Assembly (NCBI GenBank): GCA_002435365.1
Contig: DJMM01000118.1
Span: forward strand, 1,558 to 15,177
Length of the DNA stretch: 13,620 bases
Reading direction: 5' to 3'
From: Ignavibacteriales bacterium UBA6490
GTDB taxonomy: Bacteria; Bacteroidota; Ignavibacteria; Ignavibacteriales; Ignavibacteriaceae
The notes below the pieces were generated by a model. That model was given only the letters and a program-made list of their open reading frames with translations, had not been told where the DNA came from and did no database searches. Of the stretch, positions 6,921 through 13,620 are shown piece after piece. The number at the start of each line of letters is the position of its first letter. Position 1 is the stretch's first letter. The translations under genes were made by a program, and so were the position numbers.

Positions 6921-8285
6921 CTAGAAGTATTCCCTTACCCTGAACTCTGCACCTATTACATTCTCAACGAAATTTTTTGCTTTATCAATTTCAACGTCAT
7001 CCACCGAGACAATTGACATCACTACTCTGGGTACTTGCTGCTGTGCAAGTACTGTAAAATGAATCATCTCCTCGAATAAAGAGGGATCCACGTTCATCAG
7101 TTCAGAATACTGGGAGGCGTCAGTAGAATTCAGGCTGATAGACACAACATCAATTATTCCCTTCATTTCAGGTGTAATGTCCCGCTTATTTATAAAATTT
7201 CCGTGCCCGTTGGTGTTGAGCCTGGTGTTGCCACCCATTGCTTTAACATATGCTGCTATCTCTTTTATTACCTCCCACCTTATGGTTGGCTCGCCATAGC
7301 CGCAGAAAACTATTTCTTTATAATTAACTGGATTGCCGATTTCATTTATGTAAACTTCTGCAGGCGGTTCTTCCGATGCATTCATGCTTAGATTATATCC
7401 CGCAATAACAGGTTCTTTTTTCCTCAGACAGAAAATGCAGTTTGCATTGCACCTGTTTGTTACATTTATATAAAGCGTATGCCCGATTATATATGTGAAT
7501 TTTGTATCCGGGACCCTTCCGATTCCGAATAAACGGAATGCATTGTATGAAGTGACCCTGGCAATATCCTCCGGAGTGGTCTTATGAATTTCAGCAATTT
7601 TTTTTGCTGTAATTCCGACGTTGGCAGGTTCATTCCTTTTCCCCCGCATCGGTTCCGGAGACATATATGGAGAATCAGTCTCAAGCAGAAGATGTTCAGG
7701 ACTGATAACAGACATTATTTTTCTGAGATCGTCCGCTTTTTTAAAAGTAATATTCCCGGTAAACGAAATAAAATGATGCATTGAAACAATTTTTTTTGCA
7801 TCGCTTAAAGATGCACTATAACAATGCAACTGTGCCCTTAAACCGCTACCCACATAATCCTCAAGAATCCTAATCATGTCTTCATCAGCATCCCTGTTAT
7901 GAATAATCACTGGTAAATCAACTCTTATGGCAAGTTCAATCTGGTCGCGGAAAGCTTTGATCTGCATTTCACGCGGAGAAAAATCATAATAGTAATCGAG
8001 ACCTATTTCACCGATCGCAACTATCTTTTTATTATTCTTAATAATTTCTTCAAGAATAGGAATTAATGCTTCATCCCACATAGTTGTTTCGTGCGGATGA
8101 ATTCCCGCTGCGGCATAAATCATCGGATAATTTGCAGCCATATCTGCTGCCAGGAATGAACTCTGAATATCTGTACCGGGCACAATAATATAATCTACCC
8201 TTGATGCTTTAGCTCTTTCAATAACATTAATAATGTCATTGTCGTACTCCTTCAGGTACAGATGTGCATGAGTGTCAATATACAT
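6921..8285 (-). CDS. TatD-family metal-dependent hydrolase fused to a TatD-associated radical SAM domain
   Basis: Two enzymes are fused in one 454-residue chain. Residues 1-255 are a TatD-type DNase/hydrolase with every expected metal ligand: H6 and H8 (THAHL), E93 (GEIGLDY), H129 (IIHNRD), H154 (LHCYS) and D204 (ETDSPY). Residues about 260-454 are a radical SAM domain with the 4Fe-4S motif CNANCIFC (C279, C283, C286) and the SAM-contacting motif FCGYGEPT (327-334). Radical SAM domains fused to or encoded beside TatD are known as a family of unknown substrate. TatD itself is linked to 3'-5' exonuclease activity and DNA repair. The ATG at 8285 has no close Shine-Dalgarno sequence; a purine-rich GGAGGAGAA lies about 30 nt upstream, and an in-frame stop just before the ATG fixes the start. 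The stop codon abuts dacB. The enzyme is cytoplasmic; no signal peptide is seen. Confidence 0.92.
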   Translation of the reverse strand: MYIDTHAHLYLKEYDNDIINVIERAKASRVDYIIVPGTDIQSSFLAADMAANYPMIYAAAGIHPHETTMWDEALIPILEEIIKNNKKIVAIGEIGLDYYYDFSPREMQIKAFRDQIELAIRVDLPVIIHNRDADEDMIRILEDYVGSGLRAQLHCYSASLSDAKKIVSMHHFISFTGNITFKKADDLRKIMSVISPEHLLLETDSPYMSPEPMRGKRNEPANVGITAKKIAEIHKTTPEDIARVTSYNAFRLFGIGRVPDTKFTYIIGHTLYINVTNRCNANCIFCLRKKEPVIAGYNLSMNASEEPPAEVYINEIGNPVNYKEIVFCGYGEPTIRWEVIKEIAAYVKAMGGNTRLNTNGHGNFINKRDITPEMKGIIDVVSISLNSTDASQYSELMNVDPSLFEEMIHFTVLAQQQVPRVVMSIVSVDDVEIDKAKNFVENVIGAEFRVREYF

Positions 8286-8383
8286 TTGTTAAAACAGAAA
8301 AAATATAATTCTCCTCCGCCCCGGGAGTAAAAGATTTATTTAACTTTTTTACCCTGTTAATTTACAAAGTTTTTGGAAAAGCT

Positions 8384-8412
8384 ATTAATGCTCTAAATAT
8401 TGAATCTGTAAA
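8384..8412 (-). promoter_or_regulatory. Possible promoter for the TatD-radical SAM/dacB pair
   Basis: On the minus strand TTTACA (8412-8407, 5/6 to the -35 consensus) and ATTAAT (8389-8384, 4/6 to the -10 consensus) are 17 bp apart in the 148-bp gap after the TonB-dependent receptor gene. The weak -10 box makes this a tentative call. No clear receptor terminator is visible in the gap. Confidence 0.3.
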
Positions 8413-8433
8413 CTGCTTTATAAAGTTAAAATG

Positions 8434-10590
8434 TTATAGGAACAATTCAAAACTAATAGCAATATTTCTTAAAGGAGCAATATTGCCAATTAGTTCTATA
8501 TAATTATAATTCAGCATATTTTTAACGTTTAGGTACATCCTGCCGGGAAACCCTATATGGAGGAAATTATATCCGGCGTTAAAATCGAGGACGTACACGG
8601 CCACCCGCTTATCGCCATCAGGAACAAAGCCAAGATCTATAAGCTCAAAATCAATTTCTTCAACCTTGCTCCAATATCTGAAATCGAATCCTGATTCAAT
8701 ACCGTTATCTGAATAAGAAACGGATGAATTGAATATATGCCTGGGCCTGTATTTGAGGATTTTATTAAGATGGATATCACGGGGATACAAATAAGTATAA
8801 CTGAAGTTTATCTTCAGAAAATCTGCAACCGGAGGTGAGACGTTTAATTCAAATCCTTCGATACGTGCCCTTACCAGGTTTTTAAAAGTTACTTCACCAT
8901 CAGCCGGATCAAGCGCCGGCTCGATCATATCGAAATATTCATTCCTGAACACAGCCGCATCGATAATCAGATTTTCAGGATGAAAAAGTATTCCTGCCTC
9001 AAGTGTAACATTTGACTCAGGCGAGACGCCGGGATTTGGTCTTATTCCTATTCCGCTGACAAATGTCGACGTAAATTTTTCGGCCAGCGATGGGGCCCTG
9101 AAACCTGTTCCGATCATTCCTCGCGCTGAAAGGTTGGAATTCAGCTTGTAGTTTAAACCTAACCTGGGAGAAAGGGCAGATGAATTTGCCTGATCATTTA
9201 CTTTGTTATAATCATACCTGATTCCCGCTGTAAGAGAAAGCGGGAATGAGAATAAATATTCGCCCTGTGAATATATACCTGCCCCGAATGATTCAGGCGA
9301 ACCAAAAAGGTTTGAATTTACCCTGCTGCTGTTCAATTCAAAACCATTGACAAGGAGTAAACTGCCGATCCGGTAATTAGACTGAACCTCGCCTCTGAAC
9401 TGATCAGCGCTGGAAGAATTCCTTGAAGCAGTTTCATCAGACCATTCAGTTGTATAATAGCTGCCCCGGAAAATCAGATTTAAATTGTCAGTAAGCTTAT
9501 TGTCAGAAATAATTCCTATGATATAACGGTCGGAGCCCACACTTTGTCCAAGATCTGCATCCGGAGGAACCAGCGCGTTCCGTGAGTCCTTCCAGTAGAT
9601 AAAGTTGCCGCTTCTCTGATTAAGGCTGTTGAACAGAATTTTTAATGATGAAGCATCGCTTATTTCATAGGCGGCTTTAAGGTAACCTATGTATCTTTTG
9701 TTGAAGTTATTTTTCTTATAACCCGGATCCTCGAGTCTGGTAAATGAAGCAGCAAAACCAAAATTACCAAATCTGTTTGAGTGCGAAATCGTCTGACCAT
9801 TAAATAACCGGTACTCTCCGCTCCAGTCCCAGATCTCATGGGACGGTTTATCATAAAAGCCTATGAACGATTTTACATATGTAAAAGGCTGGTCAGCTTC
9901 CTTTGTAATTAAATTAACCACTCCGCCGATTGCAGTCGATCCGTATAGTGAACTCGACGCACCTTTAATAATTTCAACCCGTTCAATTTCATTAACCGGC
10001 ACCGCTTCCCAGATTATTTCACCGGTATCACCTGTATAAAAAGGAATACCGTCAATTGCCAGCAATACACGTGCTCCAACACCTCTGCTGTAGCCGGAGG
10101 AACCCCTGATGCTTAACTGGTCATCAACCATATTAACACCCGAAACATATTTTAAAGCATCCCTCAGATTATTAAAATTGTACCTCAATAAATCCCTGTT
10201 ATCAATCATAGAAGCACTGACCGGCAGGTCTGATAATTTTTGTTCATGTTTTCCGGCAGAGACTATAACCTGCTCAGTGGTAATAGCTTCTTCTTCAAGA
10301 ATTGCATTAAGTTTAGTGTCAGAGAGCAGCAATATCCTTTTTCTTTCACTTCTGAATCCGATAATTGAAAATTCAATTATGTACTCCCCTTTTGCCAATC
10401 CTTTAATCCTGTATTCACCATTTTCACTGGAAGCATCGCCTGTGGCAAGACCGGCAACAATTACATTAACTCCCGGTAACGGAAGACCTTCCTTATCGGT
10501 AACCGTCCCGTAAACAGAGAATGTTTGTGCAGAGATCCAAACATTTGCAAAAATAATCAACGAGGCAGTAACCAGTATTTTTATCATCAT
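8434..10590 (-). CDS. TonB-dependent outer-membrane receptor with N-terminal carboxypeptidase-regulatory-like domain
   Basis: This is a 718-residue outer-membrane active transporter driven by TonB/ExbBD. The order is a signal peptide (1-22, ending SAQ), then a CarboxypepD_reg-like beta-sandwich (about 25-98, starting VYGTVTDKEGLPLPGVNV). A TonB-box-like stretch EQVIVSAG follows (106-113), then the plug (about 118-232) with SIRGSSGYSRG, VLLAIDGIP, RVEIIKGASSSLYGS and GGVVNLIT. The 22-strand barrel ends with an aromatic C-terminal residue pattern (ISFELFL). The N-terminal extension is typical of Bacteroidota receptors. Size and plug resemble siderophore, haem or cobalamin receptors more than the ~1000-residue SusC type, but the substrate cannot be assigned. 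The start overlaps the stop of the lipoprotein gene in ATGA, so the two are probably translationally coupled; a GGGAG site precedes the start. Confidence 0.93.
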   Translation of the reverse strand: MMIKILVTASLIIFANVWISAQTFSVYGTVTDKEGLPLPGVNVIVAGLATGDASSENGEYRIKGLAKGEYIIEFSIIGFRSERKRILLLSDTKLNAILEEEAITTEQVIVSAGKHEQKLSDLPVSASMIDNRDLLRYNFNNLRDALKYVSGVNMVDDQLSIRGSSGYSRGVGARVLLAIDGIPFYTGDTGEIIWEAVPVNEIERVEIIKGASSSLYGSTAIGGVVNLITKEADQPFTYVKSFIGFYDKPSHEIWDWSGEYRLFNGQTISHSNRFGNFGFAASFTRLEDPGYKKNNFNKRYIGYLKAAYEISDASSLKILFNSLNQRSGNFIYWKDSRNALVPPDADLGQSVGSDRYIIGIISDNKLTDNLNLIFRGSYYTTEWSDETASRNSSSADQFRGEVQSNYRIGSLLLVNGFELNSSRVNSNLFGSPESFGAGIYSQGEYLFSFPLSLTAGIRYDYNKVNDQANSSALSPRLGLNYKLNSNLSARGMIGTGFRAPSLAEKFTSTFVSGIGIRPNPGVSPESNVTLEAGILFHPENLIIDAAVFRNEYFDMIEPALDPADGEVTFKNLVRARIEGFELNVSPPVADFLKINFSYTYLYPRDIHLNKILKYRPRHIFNSSVSYSDNGIESGFDFRYWSKVEEIDFELIDLGFVPDGDKRVAVYVLDFNAGYNFLHIGFPGRMYLNVKNMLNYNYIELIGNIAPLRNIAISFELFL

Positions 10591-11102
10591 TCTCCCGGAG
10601 GCTGAGGCGGTGGATTATTAAAATCGCAGCGGATATCGATATTATCCAGAAATTCACCTTTACGAACAGTAATCATTCCCGGGATTGTGGAATCTCCCGG
10701 AACATAAAAAACTCCGGCTACAAACCAGTCGCTTCTGTTCAGTGTTAAATTTAAGGTAGATTGCTGGGCAACTGCAATATAAGAATATGTGCCTGCCTGA
10801 AGTTTTGTGTTCACCGGATATAAAGCAGAATCGAGGGTGCTGTAATTCAGTATCACTGTACCTTTAGGTATGTTCAAACCAACAAAGGCAAGATTAAAAG
10901 CATTAAAATCTGATGCTGCGAGAAGCGGATCCTTAAATACAACAATATGAGTTCTTGTTACGCTATCCGGCCATTCCCCCGAAAAAATGATATTCCCCCC
11001 AAAACCTTCCCTGATTTTCTCAGGTTCAGGTTCAATGCCTTTGCCGCAGCCGGAATAAATAAACGGGATCAATACAAAAAGAAAGAGCACCGATTTTTTC
11101 AT
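10587..11102 (-). CDS. Small lipoprotein of unknown function paired with the TonB-dependent receptor
   Basis: I do not recognise a named family. The 171-residue product begins MKKSVLFLFVLIPF and has a lipobox-like SGC (tyrosine at -3 is atypical), so it is probably a lipoprotein. After a short charged linker (EPEPEKIREGF), the mature part is rich in alternating hydrophobic and polar residues. Motifs include GNIIFSGEWP, RTHIVVFKD, LQAGTYSYIAVAQQ and WFVAGVFY, suggesting a small beta-sandwich. It ends in a proline-rich tail (PPPQPPGE). The frame could extend to a TTG at 11135, but that has no ribosome binding site and lies upstream of a TATAAT box, so the ATG at 11102 is preferred. The 4-bp overlap with the receptor suggests a surface-exposed accessory or substrate-binding partner. 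Confidence 0.85.
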   Translation of the reverse strand: MKKSVLFLFVLIPFIYSGCGKGIEPEPEKIREGFGGNIIFSGEWPDSVTRTHIVVFKDPLLAASDFNAFNLAFVGLNIPKGTVILNYSTLDSALYPVNTKLQAGTYSYIAVAQQSTLNLTLNRSDWFVAGVFYVPGDSTIPGMITVRKGEFLDNIDIRCDFNNPPPQPPGE

Positions 11103-11124
11103 ACGATAATATAAAAATCGAAAA

Positions 11125-11154
11125 ATTATATTCAAAAGGTTAATTGTGAAGCAA
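11125..11154 (-). promoter_or_regulatory. Probable promoter of the lipoprotein/TonB-receptor operon
   Basis: On the minus strand a perfect -10 box TATAAT (11130-11125) lies 18 bp after TTGCTT (11154-11149), a poor -35 match. The predicted start near 11118 leaves a leader of roughly 16 nt before the ATG at 11102. This leaves no room for a riboswitch and excludes the upstream TTG as start. The -10 box also overlaps a TAATTTTT sequence close to the Bacteroidota TAnnTTTG element, so sigma class is uncertain. Confidence 0.5.
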
Positions 11155-11206
11155 TTACGGACTGATCACATATTAAGTTTTAATAAAGATTCAATCATTG
11201 GAGTGA

Positions 11207-11230
11207 TTCCAGGGAATTTTTGACCTGGAA
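11207..11230. promoter_or_regulatory. Inverted repeat TTCCAGG-N10-CCTGGAA in the divergent intergenic region
   Basis: TTCCAGG (11207-11213) and CCTGGAA (11224-11230) are perfect 7-bp arms separated by 10 bp. The dyad lies about 105 bp upstream of the lipoprotein start and 82 bp upstream of floA, so it could be an operator for either or both. A second small dyad (AATCA 11193-11197 / TGATT 11204-11208) abuts it. I could not identify a convincing floA promoter in the rest of the region. Confidence 0.35.
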
Positions 11231-11311
11231 AAAGAATTTTTATGCAGGGATTTCTTATATTAAAGTATAAATTCATCCTGTTTATTCATTTAAACGATTT
11301 CGGAGAAATTA

Positions 11312-12307
11312 ATGGAAGCATTAACCGGTCTTTCTTTAATAATTTTAATCGCAGGAATTATTGTCCTGATCATGTTCTTTTATTTTGTTCCGCTGGGACT
11401 TTATATAACAGCCTTCTTTTCAGGTGTCCGTATGCGGATATTCAGGGATTTGATAGGCATGCGTTTAAGAAAAGTGCCCCCAGTTGTTATTGTCAGAAGC
11501 ATGATTACTGCAACAAAGGCTGGCATAAAAGTCGACCAGTCCAAGCTTGAAGCACATTATCTTGCAGGCGGAAATGTTGTAAAAGTAATTAATGCCCTGG
11601 TTTCAGCCGATAAGGCAAATCTTGGGCTTTCATTTGAAAGAGCTACCGCAATTGATCTCGCAGGAAGGGATGTGCTCGAAGCTGTCAGAATGTCTGTCCT
11701 TCCGAAAGTTGTTGAAACTCCCATGGTAGCAGCAGTTGCCAAAGACGGCATCCAGCTTAAAGCCATCGCAAGAATTACAGTCAGAGCCAACATAGAACGA
11801 CTGGTGGGAGGTGCCGGAGAAGCAACAATTCTTGCACGCGTCGGCGAAGGGATTGTTTCTACAATCGGATCAAGCGGCTCACATAAAGAAGTTTTGGAGA
11901 ATCCTGACCGAATCTCAAAAAGCGTCCTTTCAAAGGGACTGGATTCAGGTACCGCTTTCGAAATCCTTTCCATAGATATTGCAGATGTGGATGTAGGTGA
12001 AAATATCGGTGCCAAGCTGCAGACCGATCAGGCAGAAGCCGATCTTAAAATCGCCCGTGCGAAAGCTGAAGAGAGACGCGCTGCCGCTGTTGCATTTGAA
12101 CAGGAAAATATTGCCGAAGTAGCTAAAATGCGCGCCAAGGTAGTCGAAGCCGAAGCCCAGATTCCTATGGCTATGGCTGAAGCATTCAGATCCGGCAATC
12201 TTGGAATAATGGATTACTATTCCATGAAAAATATTCAGGCCGATACCGATATGCGCAGCTCAATAGCTAAACCGGAAGAAAAACGGGACAAGAATCCAAA
12301 TGGATGA
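11312..12307 (+). CDS. floA: Flotillin-like protein FloA
   Basis: FloA is a membrane-bound SPFH protein that forms dynamic membrane assemblies influencing membrane fluidity, secretion and signalling. The 331 residues start with a membrane-inserted hydrophobic region (about 6-40, including a probable re-entrant segment FYFVPLGLYITAFF). A SPFH domain follows (about 45-215), with conserved blocks PMVAAVAKDGIQLKAIARI, RLVGGAGEATILARVGEG and STIGSS. The C-terminal region (about 230-300) is an Ala/Glu-rich coiled coil with AEA-type repeats, ending with LGIMDYYSMKNIQADTDMR. Length equals typical FloA. The ATG at 11312 has GGAG 7-8 nt upstream. It is the first gene of a plus-strand operon and overlaps the next gene by 8 bp. 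An NfeD-like partner, often encoded beside FloA, is not seen in this window. Confidence 0.95.
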   Translation: MEALTGLSLIILIAGIIVLIMFFYFVPLGLYITAFFSGVRMRIFRDLIGMRLRKVPPVVIVRSMITATKAGIKVDQSKLEAHYLAGGNVVKVINALVSADKANLGLSFERATAIDLAGRDVLEAVRMSVLPKVVETPMVAAVAKDGIQLKAIARITVRANIERLVGGAGEATILARVGEGIVSTIGSSGSHKEVLENPDRISKSVLSKGLDSGTAFEILSIDIADVDVGENIGAKLQTDQAEADLKIARAKAEERRAAAVAFEQENIAEVAKMRAKVVEAEAQIPMAMAEAFRSGNLGIMDYYSMKNIQADTDMRSSIAKPEEKRDKNPNG

Positions 12308-12857
12308 TCTTTTTTCGATACTGATATATATAATAATTATAATCAGCTTCCTTAGCTCAATATTTAAAAAGAAGGCTCCTAAAGAGCAGCCGATGCCGCG
12401 GGAAAGAATTCCTTCGGATGAAGAAACAAGTGTGCAGAGCCCTCCTGCAAAAAAGGAAGTTGATGATTATGATATCCTCCGGGAAATAGAAAATATGTTC
12501 AAAACCGGACCGGAAAGAGAGAGCGGTATTCCAGGCAGACCTGTACCAACCGGCGCTGAATCAGGTAGGGATAAAAATATAAAAGGATTTCCTCCTAAAG
12601 AGTCAGTTTGGACAAAATCCGAGCACGAAAAGACTCGTTCAGAGCACATGTACCAGGAATTTGTTAAAGAACCTGTAAAAATAGATAGTAAAACAGAGGA
12701 GCAGGCTAAAAGATTTCAGGCTTTGCTTGAAAGGAAAACGGCTGAACAAAAAACCTCTGTAAATGTGCTTATTCAGAAAATAAAAAATCCGGCCACGTTC
12801 AGAGAGTATATTTTGGTCTCTGAGATATTAGGAAAACCCAAAGCATTTAGAAGATGA
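12300..12857 (+). CDS. Small single-pass membrane protein of unknown function, encoded with FloA
   Basis: I do not recognise a named family. The 185 residues begin with a strongly hydrophobic segment (about 4-22, LFSILIYIIIIISFLSSIF) followed by lysines, so the rest is probably cytoplasmic. The middle (about 25-125) is highly charged, proline-rich and probably disordered. It contains a short helical patch DDYDILREIENMFK (about 55-68). The last 35 residues look helical and end in ATFREYILVSEILGKPKAFRR. The pattern of a membrane anchor, disordered linker and a terminal 'SEILGxPxAxR' motif recalls small uncharacterised proteins of several phyla. The start lies within the end of floA (ATGGATGA overlap) and its stop overlaps the helicase start (ATGA), so all three are probably translated together. 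A role as FloA partner is an inference from context only. Confidence 0.85.
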   Translation: MDDLFSILIYIIIIISFLSSIFKKKAPKEQPMPRERIPSDEETSVQSPPAKKEVDDYDILREIENMFKTGPERESGIPGRPVPTGAESGRDKNIKGFPPKESVWTKSEHEKTRSEHMYQEFVKEPVKIDSKTEEQAKRFQALLERKTAEQKTSVNVLIQKIKNPATFREYILVSEILGKPKAFRR

Positions 12858-13620
12858 TCCAGAAAAAATATACTCTGAAGCGGCTGCATGAAGCTTCTGT
12901 AGCAAAACGGGATATCGATGAATCCCGTTTTGTGATTAATTACAAAAATGAACTGAATCCCGCTCAGTATGATGCCGTTACAGCTTCCGACGGCGCCTAT
13001 CTTATTATTGCCGGCGCGGGTACCGGGAAAACCAGAACTCTTGTTTACAGGGTTGCCTATCTTGTTGAATCAGGTTACGATCCTAAACAGATCTTGCTTC
13101 TTACTTTTACACGTAAAGCTGCTTCTGAGATGATGAACCGCGCAGCGATTCTGCTGGACCACAGGTGTTCAAAAATTAACGGGGGTACTTTTCATTCTTT
13201 TGCTAATACCACTTTAAGAAAATACGCAAAAGCAGCGGGTCTGGATCCGTCGTTTACAATTCTGGACCAGGGCGACAGTGAGGATGTTGTTAATCTTATC
13301 CGCTCCCAGGCAGGCTTTATAACAAAAGAAAAAAGATTTCCAAATAAACAAACGCTTGTTAAAGTGTTCAGCCTGAGCGTGAATACCTCCCAGGCGGTGG
13401 AAGAAATTATCGCTGATAATTATCCTCATTTTGTAGACCAGCTGGACCGGATACTTGATATATTTAAAGTTTATACAGAATATAAAAGAAGAAACAACCT
13501 TCTCGATTACGACGATCTGCTGATCTGGCTTAAAAAATTCCTGCATGAGTTCTCCCCTTCTGCGCGTGCTTTACTCTCATCAATAAAATTTGTTATGGTG
13601 GATGAATACCAGGACACCAA
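12854..13620 (+). CDS. UvrD/Rep-family superfamily 1A DNA helicase, C-terminus off the right edge
   Basis: The first 255 residues of a 3'-5' DNA helicase of the UvrD/Rep/PcrA type are present; the frame remains open at the window edge. Visible motifs in order are the Q-motif region LNPAQYDAV (Q38), motif I AGAGTGKT (53-60), motif Ia LLTFTRKAASEM (82-93), motif Ib GTFHSFA (111-117) and motif II VDEYQDT (249-255). The DEYQD form of the Walker B is common in this group. These enzymes unwind DNA in excision and mismatch repair and in replication restart. Whether this is the housekeeping UvrD/PcrA or a paralogue cannot be decided from the N-terminal third. About 30 residues precede the Q motif, slightly longer than usual. 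The ATG at 12854 overlaps the preceding stop by 4 bp, so translation is probably coupled. Confidence 0.9.
   Translation, partial: MIQKKYTLKRLHEASVAKRDIDESRFVINYKNELNPAQYDAVTASDGAYLIIAGAGTGKTRTLVYRVAYLVESGYDPKQILLLTFTRKAASEMMNRAAILLDHRCSKINGGTFHSFANTTLRKYAKAAGLDPSFTILDQGDSEDVVNLIRSQAGFITKEKRFPNKQTLVKVFSLSVNTSQAVEEIIADNYPHFVDQLDRILDIFKVYTEYKRRNNLLDYDDLLIWLKKFLHEFSPSARALLSSIKFVMVDEYQDT

Noticed and set aside
8306..8340. Possible terminator after the TonB receptor (CTCC/GGAG stem)
   Set aside because: The stem is only four base pairs and the T-run does not follow it directly.
10109..10513. 134-codon frame on the plus strand
   Set aside because: It lies entirely antisense to the plug and N-terminal domain of the TonB-dependent receptor, which has full family motifs; it is a shadow frame.
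8434..10590. Assignment of the receptor as SusC or BtuB
   Set aside because: It is too short for SusC, has no SusD neighbour and there is no cobalamin riboswitch in the very short leader; the substrate stays open.
11103..11135. Longer lipoprotein start at TTG 11135
   Set aside because: It lacks a Shine-Dalgarno sequence, spans the TATAAT box and would place extra residues before an otherwise standard signal peptide.
11557..12015. 152-codon minus-strand frame
   Set aside because: It is antisense to the conserved SPFH domain of floA and its Ser/Pro/Ala-rich composition is typical of a shadow frame.

Overview
The window most likely comes from a bacterium of the Bacteroidota/Chlorobi/Ignavibacteriota group, probably an Ignavibacteria-like lineage. 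The signs are a TonB-dependent receptor with an N-terminal carboxypeptidase-regulatory-like domain paired with a small lipoprotein, a secreted M64 (IgA-peptidase family) metallopeptidase, a PBP4-type DacB, ClpC with UVR/M domain, and FloA. Base composition is moderately AT-rich. Several genes have recognisable AAGGA/GGAG ribosome binding sites. The assignment is an inference; there is no rRNA or other direct taxonomic marker.

Layout. Eight genes lie on the minus strand and three on the plus strand, with a divergent intergenic region near 11103-11311. Read in the direction of transcription, the minus strand has three blocks. (1) A lipoprotein and a TonB-dependent receptor overlap by 4 bp and look like a coupled outer-membrane uptake unit (11102 down to 8434). 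(2) A TatD nuclease fused to a radical SAM domain abuts a secreted D-Ala-D-Ala carboxypeptidase/endopeptidase, stop codon touching start codon (8285 down to 5505). (3) clpC (4766 down to 2274) has its own promoter and a strong intrinsic terminator. It is followed by a compact operon of pterin carbinolamine dehydratase, pyrE and the M64 peptidase, which runs off the left edge (1953 down to 1).

The plus strand carries a tightly overlapping operon: floA (membrane scaffold flotillin), a 185-residue single-pass membrane protein of unknown function (8-bp overlap), and a UvrD/Rep-type helicase (4-bp overlap) cut by the right edge.

The least explained stretch is the 738-bp gap between dacB and clpC (4767-5504). 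It contains a structured ~200-bp element with a perfect 8-bp outer stem. It also contains two strong Shine-Dalgarno sequences driving only mini-ORFs, an imperfect hairpin followed by a T-rich run, and a clpC promoter whose predicted start site is covered by a perfect palindrome. The other points of interest are the TatD-radical SAM fusion, whose radical SAM chemistry is unknown to me, and the FloA-linked small membrane protein sitting where an NfeD-type partner is often found. I see no tRNA, rRNA, CRISPR array, transposase or phage gene.
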